A stretch of 5,413 nucleotides of DNA from an uncultured Acidimicrobium sp. Its GTDB lineage: Bacteria > Actinomycetota > Acidimicrobiia > Acidimicrobiales > Ilumatobacteraceae. Shown in pieces: positions 1-4,990 of this stretch (positions within the stretch are counted from its first letter, which is position 1; each line of letters opens with the position of its first letter). A program made the position numbers and the translations under genes. Location: positions 1-5,413 of the forward strand of contig CAITUB010000101.1 in the NCBI GenBank assembly GCA_903895515.1, read 5' to 3'. The notes under the pieces were generated by a model, which was given only the letters and a program-made list of their open reading frames with translations, did no database searches and was not told where the DNA came from.

Positions 1-5
1 GAAAT

Positions 6-257
6 ATGAAAACAGAGGAAATTGAAGACGGAGATGTGTGTCCATATTGTGGCGTTCTCGCAATTTTTTTCGAAGGCGAAGATGAATTGGCATGTCCAAG
101 CTGTGGATCTCAATTGTTTAATTCCGCTGTGCCGCATGACATCCTGCCCAACGATCTCGATGATGAAGAGATCGAAATAGTTCGAGCTGAAGAAGCAGAC
201 TGGGAAGAAGCCGACCGTACTGACTTTGGTGATCCCGAGGTCGACGGCGATTACTAA
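6..257 (+). CDS. Small acidic zinc-ribbon protein
   Basis: An 83-residue protein with two CxxC knuckles, C12-P-Y-C15 and C30-P-S-C33, separated by 14 residues. This is the usual layout of a minimal zinc ribbon that binds one structural zinc. The remainder, from about residue 45, is strongly acidic (runs of D and E ending in VDGDY) and probably disordered, so it is more likely a protein-interaction adaptor than a DNA binder. The ATG lies only 5 nt from the window edge, so its ribosome site cannot be seen and an upstream in-frame start cannot be excluded. The next gene begins 23 nt after its stop on the same strand, so the two are probably co-transcribed. I do not recognise a specific family. 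The ORF is convincing from the paired cysteines and composition; the function is unknown. Confidence 0.75.
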   Translation: MKTEEIEDGDVCPYCGVLAIFFEGEDELACPSCGSQLFNSAVPHDILPNDLDDEEIEIVRAEEADWEEADRTDFGDPEVDGDY

Positions 258-280
258 GCACGTAGGGGTAGGGTCGGTTT

Positions 281-481
281 ATGAACATTCCCTCAGACAG
301 CAGCGATAAAGAGCAGATATTGGATTTGAACAAAGACGGGCATATTTCCGTTGGCGAAAGCGTTCGCGCAGAAGCCGGACTGTTAAATGAGTTTGCGAAA
401 AAAGCAGGACAGGGAAAAGGTCCGAAGGCATGGATCAATCGAATTCTTGGTCGCGGCTTAGACAAAATCGATAACGACTAA
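281..481 (+). CDS. Small protein with a single EF-hand calcium-binding loop
   Basis: A 66-residue protein. Residues 15-26 read DLNKDGHISVGE and fit the 12-residue EF-hand loop: D at 1, N at 3, D at 5, G at 6, I at 8 and the invariant E at 12. Known bacterial EF-hand and dockerin-like loops of this form bind Ca2+. There is only one loop, so calcium binding would probably need dimerisation or would be weak. The C-terminal half (about 35-60) is basic and Gly/Lys/Arg-rich. No signal peptide or membrane segment is visible, so it is probably cytoplasmic. The ATG follows AGGG at 270-273 with 7 nt spacing. It sits 23 nt behind the zinc-ribbon gene and is the last + strand gene before the hairpin at 498-550. 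Its role is unknown. Confidence 0.7.
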   Translation: MNIPSDSSDKEQILDLNKDGHISVGESVRAEAGLLNEFAKKAGQGKGPKAWINRILGRGLDKIDND

Positions 482-497
482 CCACAGGAAATTCTTA

Positions 498-550
498 GGG
501 TTGGCAGCTGCGAAGTTGAAAGGAGTTAAGTGCTCCACAACTACCAACCC
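498..550. terminator. Nested hairpin between convergent genes, probable bidirectional terminator
   Basis: Three nested perfect stems are visible: GGGTTGG (498-504) with CCAACCC (544-550), AGTTG (514-518) with CAACT (538-542), and GGAG (522-525) with CTCC (533-536) around a 7-nt loop. The right-hand side is almost continuous, while the left carries a 9-nt insertion that contains CAGCTG. The element lies between the stop of the EF-hand gene and the stop of the convergent ARPP-1 gene, where a shared terminator is expected. No T-tract flanks it, so a classical intrinsic terminator is not proven. U-poor terminators are common in high-GC gram-positives. A structured RNA is an alternative. Confidence 0.5.
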
Positions 551-563
551 AGAACCGCGCCAG

Positions 564-1472
564 TTAGGCAGCGAGAGCAAATGCACTGGCGTGAACCAAT
601 GCACCATTGAACGACAAGCCTTGACCTACTAATCGGCTTGAACGCACGTGCTCTTCTACGCCCAGTCCAACACCTGGCTTGCTGATGATCTCTGCCGAGG
701 CAAGTCGGCTTAAGAACTTCAGTGCTGCAGTTGCAGATGGGCGAAGATTCGTTTGGCCTGGTGCGTCAAGCAAAATGCCGCGAACCAGTGCTTCCCAGTT
801 GGCTGCGAGAGCCTCTTGGGTTGCAAAGAGTTCTGCGCTCACAATGCGTGAACCATGTGCAACGACAACACCCTGCTGAGCAGGCAGTGGTCCTCGACGC
901 ACCAGATCTTCAATAGCCCGCGCAACGAACTGGTCGCGCTCGGCAAATTGTTCAATATCGCGGAAGTTGGCAGAACCACTGTGCACGCCTTTGAGGCGAA
1001 GCTCGTGATCGACTGCTGCCCACACGGCACCTTGGTCCGATCGCTTGTCGCCTCCGCGTGCGAGATTGTCGCGAATACCTTCTGCCTTTGCGCGACGAAC
1101 GCGGCGGTTTACATATCGATTTGCACGGGTGAATTCACTTCCACCTGACCAACGACCGGCTTCTACACAGCTAACGGGAATGTCTATGGTGGCCCCAGCT
1201 GGCACAAGGATGCTTACGTTCACGGTGCGTGTTTGACGGCCGCCATCCAGCACCTGGCCTTCTGGAATGAGAATTGCAGTTGCACCTGAATTGGTGACCT
1301 GCAGAGTGGGAACTTCGGCGTTTGGTTTTTCCGAAACGGTTAAACCAGCAGTTGCGCCTGTCGAGAAATTGAATCCAAGGTTTTGGCCGGGCAAATAGAC
1401 GGGGTAGATGGCAGCACCAAGGCGGTGAATTGGTCGACCGACTGCTGCGAATTCGAGAACTGATACTGACAT
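564..1472 (-). CDS. ARPP-1 (DUF6569) domain protein
   Basis: A 302-residue protein whose central block, residues about 57-108, carries the hallmark pattern I know from the ARPP-1/DUF6569 family: 'LIPEGQVLDGGRQTR' (68-82), then 'ILVPAGATIDIPVSCVE' (88-104), then 'GRW' (106-108). A second family-like block follows, 'QGAVWAAVDHELRLKGVHSG'. The length matches a single full domain of roughly 300 residues. ARPP-1 was named, as I recall, for gene-neighbourhood association with ADP-ribosylglycohydrolases and rhodanese/phosphatase-superfamily proteins in predicted NAD+/ADP-ribose-related or conflict systems; its activity is not established. Here it is divergent from exactly such a phosphatase gene, which supports the assignment. 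The ATG is preceded by AAAGGA (1485-1480) at 7 nt. No signal peptide or membrane helix is seen. The gene is intact. Family call good; biochemical role unknown. Confidence 0.82.
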   Translation of the reverse strand: MSVSVLEFAAVGRPIHRLGAAIYPVYLPGQNLGFNFSTGATAGLTVSEKPNAEVPTLQVTNSGATAILIPEGQVLDGGRQTRTVNVSILVPAGATIDIPVSCVEAGRWSGGSEFTRANRYVNRRVRRAKAEGIRDNLARGGDKRSDQGAVWAAVDHELRLKGVHSGSANFRDIEQFAERDQFVARAIEDLVRRGPLPAQQGVVVAHGSRIVSAELFATQEALAANWEALVRGILLDAPGQTNLRPSATAALKFLSRLASAEIISKPGVGLGVEEHVRSSRLVGQGLSFNGALVHASAFALAA

Positions 1473-1479
1473 GGGTAAA

Positions 1480-1485
1480 TCCTTT
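1480..1485 (-). promoter_or_regulatory. Ribosome binding site of the ARPP-1 gene
   Basis: AAAGGA on the - strand, 7 nt before the ATG at 1472-1470. It fixes the start of the ARPP-1 gene. Confidence 0.6.
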
Positions 1486-1512
1486 CGAGTGATTTTTAGG
1501 TGATGCTGCTGA

Positions 1513-1539
1513 TACGCACATCGGAGTCATAAGTGTGAC
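1513..1539 (-). promoter_or_regulatory. Shared bipartite promoter motif, copy P1 (ARPP-1 gene)
   Basis: On the - strand, GTCACAC (1539-1533) is followed after exactly 14 nt by TGCGTA (1518-1513). The identical pair and spacing recur at 1551-1577 and 2284-2310 ahead of the other two transcription units. The downstream half lies 40 nt before the ARPP-1 start codon. The arrangement looks like a -35/-10 pair of an alternative sigma factor, but TGCGTA is not a standard housekeeping -10, so a bipartite activator site is also possible. Geometry is directly seen; function is inferred. Confidence 0.6.
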
Positions 1540-1550
1540 GTGCTGGATGT

Positions 1551-1577
1551 GTCACACATTTGGAAGATGTATGCGTA
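1551..1577 (+). promoter_or_regulatory. Shared bipartite promoter motif, copy P2 (phosphatase gene)
   Basis: GTCACAC (1551-1557), 14 nt, TGCGTA (1572-1577), 39 nt before the phosphatase ATG. Copies P2 and P3 are identical over 14 bases, TGTCACACATTTGG (1550-1563 and 2283-2296). P1 and P2 point away from each other, with their GTCACAC boxes 11 nt apart, so they would fire divergently and compete for, or share, one binding region. Confidence 0.62.
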
Positions 1578-1616
1578 CTAGGAGCATCAACTCACAGAAA
1601 GGCTGTTACACGACAG

Positions 1617-2264
1617 ATGAAATACCGACAGACACCCCATCACCTATTCGGTTCCAATTTGCAGGCACGTCCTAAAAACGCAGGCGCAATTTGGCGCACT
1701 CTGTGTTGGGTGAACAATCAAGTTGCAATCAGCGGCGATCTCTCCGAATATGACTCCGAGGCATTGGTCCAACTCAATGACTGGGAAAATCAAGGAATTA
1801 CCGACATCATCGATTTGCGCGGCGAAGGATCGCATAAGGACTTCGTGGCAGAGAATGCACCGCACATCAGGTATCACTGGTTGGGCGTAGATGACGAAGG
1901 CGATCGCAGAAGCGATGAATGGTTTGAAGCAATTGAGGCAGCAGCGCAACTGGTGTTGCAAGACCCAAGTCGCAAAGTGGTGATCCACTGTCACATGGGT
2001 GTAAACCGAGGTCCTTCGGCGGCGTTCACTGCACTGATCACACATGGAGTCGACCCGATCGAGGCACTTACCCAAATCCGTACAGCACGGCCGGTGGCGG
2101 CAATTCTGTACTCCTTCGATGCAGTGCAGTGGTTCGCGCAAAGGCAGGGCAAGTCCGAACAGGAAGTGGCGGACCTATTCCAAGCGGTCTATGACTGGCA
2201 CGTGGAAAACCCTTTAGATCTGCGGTATTGCATCCAGCAGATTGGTAGTAGGTACGCGGCGTAA
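1617..2264 (+). CDS. Cys-based dual-specificity-like phosphatase (rhodanese/phosphatase superfamily)
   Basis: A 215-residue protein from the ATG chosen here. The signature HCxxGxxR(G/S)xS is present as H124-C-H-M-G-V-N-R131-G-P-S134, with C125 the expected nucleophile and R131 the phosphate-binding arginine. The general acid is probably one of D92, D93 or D96 in 'VDDEGDR', about 30 residues earlier, as in DUSP-type enzymes. An N-terminal lead-in 'QVAISGDLSEYDSEALVQL' and 'GITDIIDLR' match the start of the DSP fold. The substrate (phosphoprotein, nucleotide or ADP-ribose phosphate) cannot be told. The start is uncertain: a TTG at 1560 would overlap promoter motif P2, and the ATG at 1617 has only a weak AAAGG at 1597-1601, 15 nt away. 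The gene is divergent from the ARPP-1 gene and ends 19 nt before the 2283-2296 repeat. Fold call strong, substrate unknown. Confidence 0.85.
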   Translation: MKYRQTPHHLFGSNLQARPKNAGAIWRTLCWVNNQVAISGDLSEYDSEALVQLNDWENQGITDIIDLRGEGSHKDFVAENAPHIRYHWLGVDDEGDRRSDEWFEAIEAAAQLVLQDPSRKVVIHCHMGVNRGPSAAFTALITHGVDPIEALTQIRTARPVAAILYSFDAVQWFAQRQGKSEQEVADLFQAVYDWHVENPLDLRYCIQQIGSRYAA

Positions 2265-2271
2265 ATCAGCG

Positions 2272-2303
2272 GCAGGTCCCAATGTCACACATTTGGGACC
2301 TGC
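2272..2303 (+). terminator. Perfect 11-bp hairpin after the phosphatase gene, overlapping promoter motif P3
   Basis: GCAGGTCCCAA (2272-2282) pairs perfectly with TTGGGACCTGC (2293-2303) around a 10-nt loop, starting 7 nt after the phosphatase stop codon. Position and stability fit a Rho-independent terminator, although no T-tract follows. The loop contains the GTCACAC box and the right arm fills the spacer of the promoter motif for the vWA gene, so the same bases probably serve both roles, or the palindrome is an operator. Confidence 0.6.
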
Positions 2304-2310
2304 GTGCGTA
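2284..2310 (+). promoter_or_regulatory. Shared bipartite promoter motif, copy P3 (vWA operon)
   Basis: GTCACAC (2284-2290), 14 nt, TGCGTA (2305-2310). Across the three copies the fixed columns also include a T, then TG at spacer positions 2 and 4-5, and a G four bases after TGCGTA. The downstream half is only 8 nt from the chosen vWA ATG (2319), so the transcript would be nearly leaderless, unlike P1 and P2, whose leaders would be about 33 nt. Starting at the later ATG (2352) would restore a leader of that length. Confidence 0.62.
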
Positions 2311-2314
2311 TACG

Positions 2315-2333
2315 AGGTATGACAAACATACCT
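2315..2333. repeat. Inverted repeat over the vWA start codon
   Basis: AGGTATG (2315-2321) and CATACCT (2327-2333) are perfect inverted copies around ACAAA. The repeat covers the candidate start ATG (2319-2321) and the expected transcription start just downstream of P3. It could be an operator for a dimeric repressor or an mRNA hairpin that hides the start codon. Confidence 0.45.
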
Positions 2334-2993
2334 AACCAAAAAATTACCCACATGTACATCCTTGTCGACCGTTCAGGTTCGATGGAATCAATCGCTAATG
2401 ATGTAATCGGTGGATTTAACACCACCGTTGCAGATCAGCAAGCAAATGGTCCGGACGCCAAGCTCACGGTCATTCAATTCGATTCGCAAGACCCAGCGGC
2501 AGTGATGTGCGCAGGCATTCCAATTTTGGAAATGAATCGTCTTGATCGTTCGACGTATCAACCTCGAGGTGGAACTCCATTGTTGGATGCAACTGGTCTC
2601 TTGATCGGTCGTATTCGTGTTGAGCAAGCAGCGAGGGTTGCAAATGGTCTTGCAGAAGAAGACGTGGTGTTCATCACCATTACTGACGGCCAGGAAAACC
2701 AGAGTCGTGAATACAACCTTCCGCAGATCACCCAATTAATCAACGAATGCAAGACAGCAGGATGGACGTTTGTCTACATGTCTGCAGACCTCAACGCGTA
2801 CGCGGACGCAGCAGCGATGGGTTACGACCATGGATCAACGCAACATTTTGCGGCAACAGCAGATGGTGCAGGCAAAGCGTTTACCAGCATGTCAAGGAAC
2901 ATGTCAAACATGCGCGATAAGAAAAGGCGCATGGAGGAATTCAATTCCAGCGAGTTCTTTGAAACTGGGAAGGATGCAGAAGACAATTCATGA
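2319..2993 (+). CDS. von Willebrand factor A domain protein with intact MIDAS
   Basis: A 224-residue protein that is essentially one vWA domain. The metal-ion-dependent adhesion site is complete: D17-x-S19-x-S21 in 'DRSGSM', T86 in 'GGTPLLDA', and D123 in 'TDGQEN'. The strand before the first motif (HMYILV), 'LTVIQFDS' and 'GWTFVYMSADLNAY' fit the Rossmann-like core. It resembles stand-alone cytoplasmic bacterial vWA proteins (TerY/YegL-like in general form), which typically act as metal-dependent protein-binding scaffolds. No signal peptide, membrane segment or partner MoxR ATPase is present. The tail from about residue 190 is charged, with 'RDKKRRMEEF'. The start at 2319 has GAGG only 1 nt away and may be read from a nearly leaderless mRNA; GTG 2304 or ATG 2352 are alternatives. 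It overlaps the next gene by 4 nt (ATGA). Confidence 0.87.
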   Translation: MTNIPNQKITHMYILVDRSGSMESIANDVIGGFNTTVADQQANGPDAKLTVIQFDSQDPAAVMCAGIPILEMNRLDRSTYQPRGGTPLLDATGLLIGRIRVEQAARVANGLAEEDVVFITITDGQENQSREYNLPQITQLINECKTAGWTFVYMSADLNAYADAAAMGYDHGSTQHFAATADGAGKAFTSMSRNMSNMRDKKRRMEEFNSSEFFETGKDAEDNS

Positions 2994-3244
2994 TGAAGAA
3001 ACCTGATCGGTACATCATCACTGCAGTGGACAAGGCCGGGGTTTCGACCCCGGTCCTTGCACGTGTGAAGTGTGAAAACAGTTCCGGTTCGTTCGAAAGC
3101 GTTTTCCCAGTTGAAGCTGTGCACGGATATGCACGAAACCAGAGGGAAGAGGGTTTCATCGTGAACGTTGAATGGCTATACGAAGTGCCGCAAGAGGCAC
3201 AAAATTGGTGGGCAGAGTATTTCATTGCTGTAGGAGGCAAATAA
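2990..3244 (+). CDS. Hypothetical 84-residue protein, translationally coupled to the vWA gene
   Basis: I do not recognise the family. The start ATG overlaps the vWA stop (ATGA, 2990-2993), a classical coupling arrangement; a second ATG follows immediately at 2993. GGAAGGA at 2968-2974 lies 15 nt upstream. The protein is mixed in charge, has an aromatic C-terminal part ('VEWLYEVPQEAQNWWAEYF', residues about 61-79), one cysteine, and no membrane segment or signal peptide. Codons 14-23 contain a strong RNA hairpin (3031-3059), unusual inside a coding region. The gene ends 2 nt before the next start, and that gene's ribosome site (AGGAGG, 3232-3237) is embedded in its last codons. Co-transcription with the vWA gene suggests a shared task, nothing more specific. 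Confidence 0.7.
   Translation: MMKKPDRYIITAVDKAGVSTPVLARVKCENSSGSFESVFPVEAVHGYARNQREEGFIVNVEWLYEVPQEAQNWWAEYFIAVGGK
3031..3059. other. Strong hairpin with TTCG loop inside the 84-residue gene
   Basis: CAAGG (3031-3035) plus CCGGGGT (3036-3042), loop TTCG (3043-3046), ACCCCGG (3047-3053), one bulged T, then CCTTG (3055-3059). This gives 12 base pairs with one bulge, much more GC-rich than its surroundings. It begins about 40 nt into the reading frame. It could be a coincidence of codon choice, an attenuator sensitive to translation coupling, or an RNA-processing site separating vWA expression from the downstream genes. Confidence 0.5.
3232..3237 (+). promoter_or_regulatory. Strong ribosome binding site deciding the start of the 106-residue gene
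   Basis: AGGAGG, 9 nt before ATG 3247. It is the best Shine-Dalgarno sequence in the window and argues against the in-frame ATG at 3172, which would overlap the upstream gene by 73 nt. Confidence 0.75.
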
Positions 3245-3246
3245 CA

Positions 3247-3567
3247 ATGTGGGTCTTTACTGAAACAGGATTTGTAAGTGCAGTTCGTAAGCCAGAGGAG
3301 CCGAAGTACATCACCGTTCGTGCGCGTGAAAAGCAATCACTTGAAGTGCTTTCAGAGCTGGCAGAAAAGCCAATCATCGAGACGCCGTGCGGGGACTACG
3401 CCTATCGCGTGCTCGTTACGGATGAGGTTTTCAAGGCCTGGTTGTCAACTTCGGTCGACATGTTGGACTACGACAACTTCAAGAATCGAGTATGGGACAC
3501 CCGCGGCGACGAGTTCCATGACGCACTTGCAGCAGTGTGGTCAGCCATGCACAAACTGCAGCAGTAA
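3247..3567 (+). CDS. Conserved small protein of the 'MWVFTETGF' type
   Basis: A 106-residue protein beginning MWVFTETGFVSAVR, with 'TVRAREKQSLEVL' (23-35), 'YAYRVLVTDEVFKAW' (51-65) and 'DYDNFKNRV' (74-82). From memory this pattern (MW.FT..GF.S.V, VRAR...LE.L, Y.YR, DY.NFK..V) belongs to a widespread uncharacterised family of about 100 residues in Actinobacteria and their phages. I cannot name a Pfam entry. It looks complete, soluble and alpha/beta. The start at 3247 rests on AGGAGG at 3232-3237 and on the conserved MW N-terminus. It is the last gene of the vWA operon, 2 nt after its neighbour's stop, and converges on the - strand operon with only 8 nt between stops. Function unknown; phage occurrence hints at nucleic-acid or host-takeover biology, but that is speculation. 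Confidence 0.85.
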   Translation: MWVFTETGFVSAVRKPEEPKYITVRAREKQSLEVLSELAEKPIIETPCGDYAYRVLVTDEVFKAWLSTSVDMLDYDNFKNRVWDTRGDEFHDALAAVWSAMHKLQQ

Positions 3568-3575
3568 ATGTTGAG

Positions 3576-3842
3576 CTAGTCGTAGGTGCGTGGGTTTCCA
3601 GGGCAGTCTTTGGTTTCGCACCCAAAGTTTCCAAGACCAGGAATCCAACTTCGCGTGCTTTTGCTCCAGTGTTCGTCATTATCCGGGTCACCATCCCAGC
3701 CACTGCACTTTGTGCATGGGTAGGGGTCTAGCCAGGATTGAACTGATCCGTCATCCTCTTGGTAGCCGCTACCTTCGCATGCATCACAGATAGTTATGTG
3801 CTGATGACATTCATCGCAAAGTTTGGGATGTGAAATGTTCAC
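3576..3842 (-). CDS. Cysteine-rich protein with DnaJ-type zinc motifs
   Basis: An 88-residue protein starting with GTG. Eight cysteines are arranged as C9xxC12, C19xxC22, C43xxC46 and C75x4C80. The second is a perfect DnaJ-type CxxCxGxG (CDACEGSG, 19-26) and the third is close (CTKCSGWDG). These motifs bind zinc in DnaJ and related small zinc proteins; with four pairs, two zinc sites are plausible. There is no J domain, so it is not DnaJ. It begins 2 nt after the stop of the clamp-like gene, with AAGG (3856-3853) 10 nt upstream, so translation is probably coupled. It is the last gene of the operon behind the LexA-like box. It could be a redox or chaperone-like partner of the upstream protein; function unknown. 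Confidence 0.75.
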   Translation of the reverse strand: MNISHPKLCDECHQHITICDACEGSGYQEDDGSVQSWLDPYPCTKCSGWDGDPDNDEHWSKSTRSWIPGLGNFGCETKDCPGNPRTYD

Positions 3843-3844
3843 TT

Positions 3845-4990
3845 TTAGGCTGCCTTTTTAGGTGCGTTTCCGCCAAACATTGGGCCTAATAGTCCACCAA
3901 GGAACTGCGCCTCTTTAACCAGACCATCCAGTAATCCGGTCATGTCCTTCACATGCTCACAACGCATTTCTGCGCCAACAACAATCATGTTGTTATCACA
4001 CCACACACGAACTCCGACCCGAGTGGTATTCAAACGGTTGAGTTCACGAAGTAATTTCACGTTTTGTGTGGCACTGTGAAGGACGGTTGCTGTTGCGCGA
4101 ATAATTGAATCGGTTCCATCAAACAACTGAATGCGAACGTTGACGTCTTTGTAGTTTGCTGCAATCAGTCCGTTGTCGTGAACAAGGTGAGAGATCTTCT
4201 TCTCTTCTAGATACTCGACGACTTGGGGAAAGTAGATACCTGCTCCATCAAGACGTCGATCAAAATGAATCGTGAACTCATCTGAACTCACTTCTAGGTA
4301 CTGTCCAATTTCAGAGTTGAATCGGATAGTGATTTCTGAATCCGAGTTGATTGAAAGTCGGTTCATCATGCCGTCAATCATTAAATGCCCCAAAGTGAAA
4401 CTGCCACTGCCAGTAGTTTCTGCCGGTTGTTTAACCACCGTGTCGGGACAACCGATGTACGACCAGCTGCGCCTCAGTGTGATCGATTTTTTGTCAACAA
4501 TGACTTGACCAACAGGGGGTTGTGCGAACACAGCCATAAAATCGTCAAGATCGATTGGCATTTCTCCAAGAACACTGCAAATACGTTGGAAGTCGCGGAA
4601 TTGAATTTTTGCGGTGACGTTTGGTTCTTCAGAAAATGTTTTGAATTCAGGCGTTTTCGTGCTGACCGCCATTTGAATTTCACCGCCGGATGACGACTTC
4701 ACCGTCGCGGTATCCGCGTTGATGGTGATGCTGCATGTTCCTCCTGCGCTATTAAGTGAAAATGCGCTAATGAGAAGTCGTCCAGGAATGAGGTATGAAC
4801 CCTCAAACTGGTGATTTTCTCCGGGGATCGTGATCCATGTGTCGCTGCTGTTCATTTGCCATGTGCGAACACCATTGATACACGTAACCAAAATGCCGCG
4901 ACCTTTGTCTTCCTCGAGTACTGACATACGAACTGCCGACATAACGAGGTCGAGTTCACTTTCTGGGATATCTCCGATATTTACTTTCAT
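3845..4990 (-). CDS. Predicted sliding-clamp-like (DnaN fold) protein fused to a YbjN-like domain
   Basis: A 381-residue protein that I read as two parts. Residues about 15-250 look like DNA clamp repeats: 'IPGRLLISAFSLNSAGG' then 'ITINADTATVKSS' then 'IQMAVSTKTPEF' (68-116) follows the beta-clamp order of helix, strand, strand, 'P..F', and 'SFTLGHLMIDGMMNRL' to 'EFTIHF' (197-243) repeats it. Residues about 254-372 resemble YbjN/T3SS-chaperone-like domains: 'VVEYLEEKKISHLVHDNG' (257-274), a strand-rich segment, 'NVKLLRELNRLN' (310-321), then 'MRCEHVKDMTGLLDGLVKEA' (342-361). True DnaN has three clamp repeats in about 365-400 residues; here the third seems replaced. A distant clamp paralogue that alters replication or repair is plausible. 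AAAGG (5002-4998) precedes the ATG by 7 nt; the gene overlaps its predecessor by 4 nt. The ORF is certain, the fold assignment moderate. Confidence 0.65.
   Translation of the reverse strand: MKVNIGDIPESELDLVMSAVRMSVLEEDKGRGILVTCINGVRTWQMNSSDTWITIPGENHQFEGSYLIPGRLLISAFSLNSAGGTCSITINADTATVKSSSGGEIQMAVSTKTPEFKTFSEEPNVTAKIQFRDFQRICSVLGEMPIDLDDFMAVFAQPPVGQVIVDKKSITLRRSWSYIGCPDTVVKQPAETTGSGSFTLGHLMIDGMMNRLSINSDSEITIRFNSEIGQYLEVSSDEFTIHFDRRLDGAGIYFPQVVEYLEEKKISHLVHDNGLIAANYKDVNVRIQLFDGTDSIIRATATVLHSATQNVKLLRELNRLNTTRVGVRVWCDNNMIVVGAEMRCEHVKDMTGLLDGLVKEAQFLGGLLGPMFGGNAPKKAA

Noticed and set aside
118..465. 115-residue frame on the - strand opposite the zinc-ribbon and EF-hand genes.
   Set aside because: It spans two genes with clear motifs on the + strand and shows no recognisable domain itself, so it is a shadow.
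1534..1556. TGTGA...TCACA inverted repeat in the divergent promoter region, reminiscent of a CRP/FNR site.
   Set aside because: The half sites are 13 nt apart instead of 6, and they are explained by two opposing GTCACAC boxes of the divergent promoters.
1560..1616. TTG start giving the phosphatase 19 more residues.
   Set aside because: The TTG lies inside promoter motif P2, so it would not be in the mRNA, and the added residues do not look like part of the fold.
3036..3053. T-arm-like sequence (GGGGTTTCGACCCC) suggesting a tRNA or attachment site.
   Set aside because: No acceptor, D or anticodon arms surround it, and the reading frame continues through it.
3568..3575. Possible terminator between the two convergent operons.
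   Set aside because: Only 8 nt separate the stops and I find no stem there; transcripts probably overlap antisense.
3576..3842. Assignment of the cysteine-rich gene as DnaJ.
   Set aside because: No J domain or HPD motif, and too short; only the zinc-knuckle pattern is shared.
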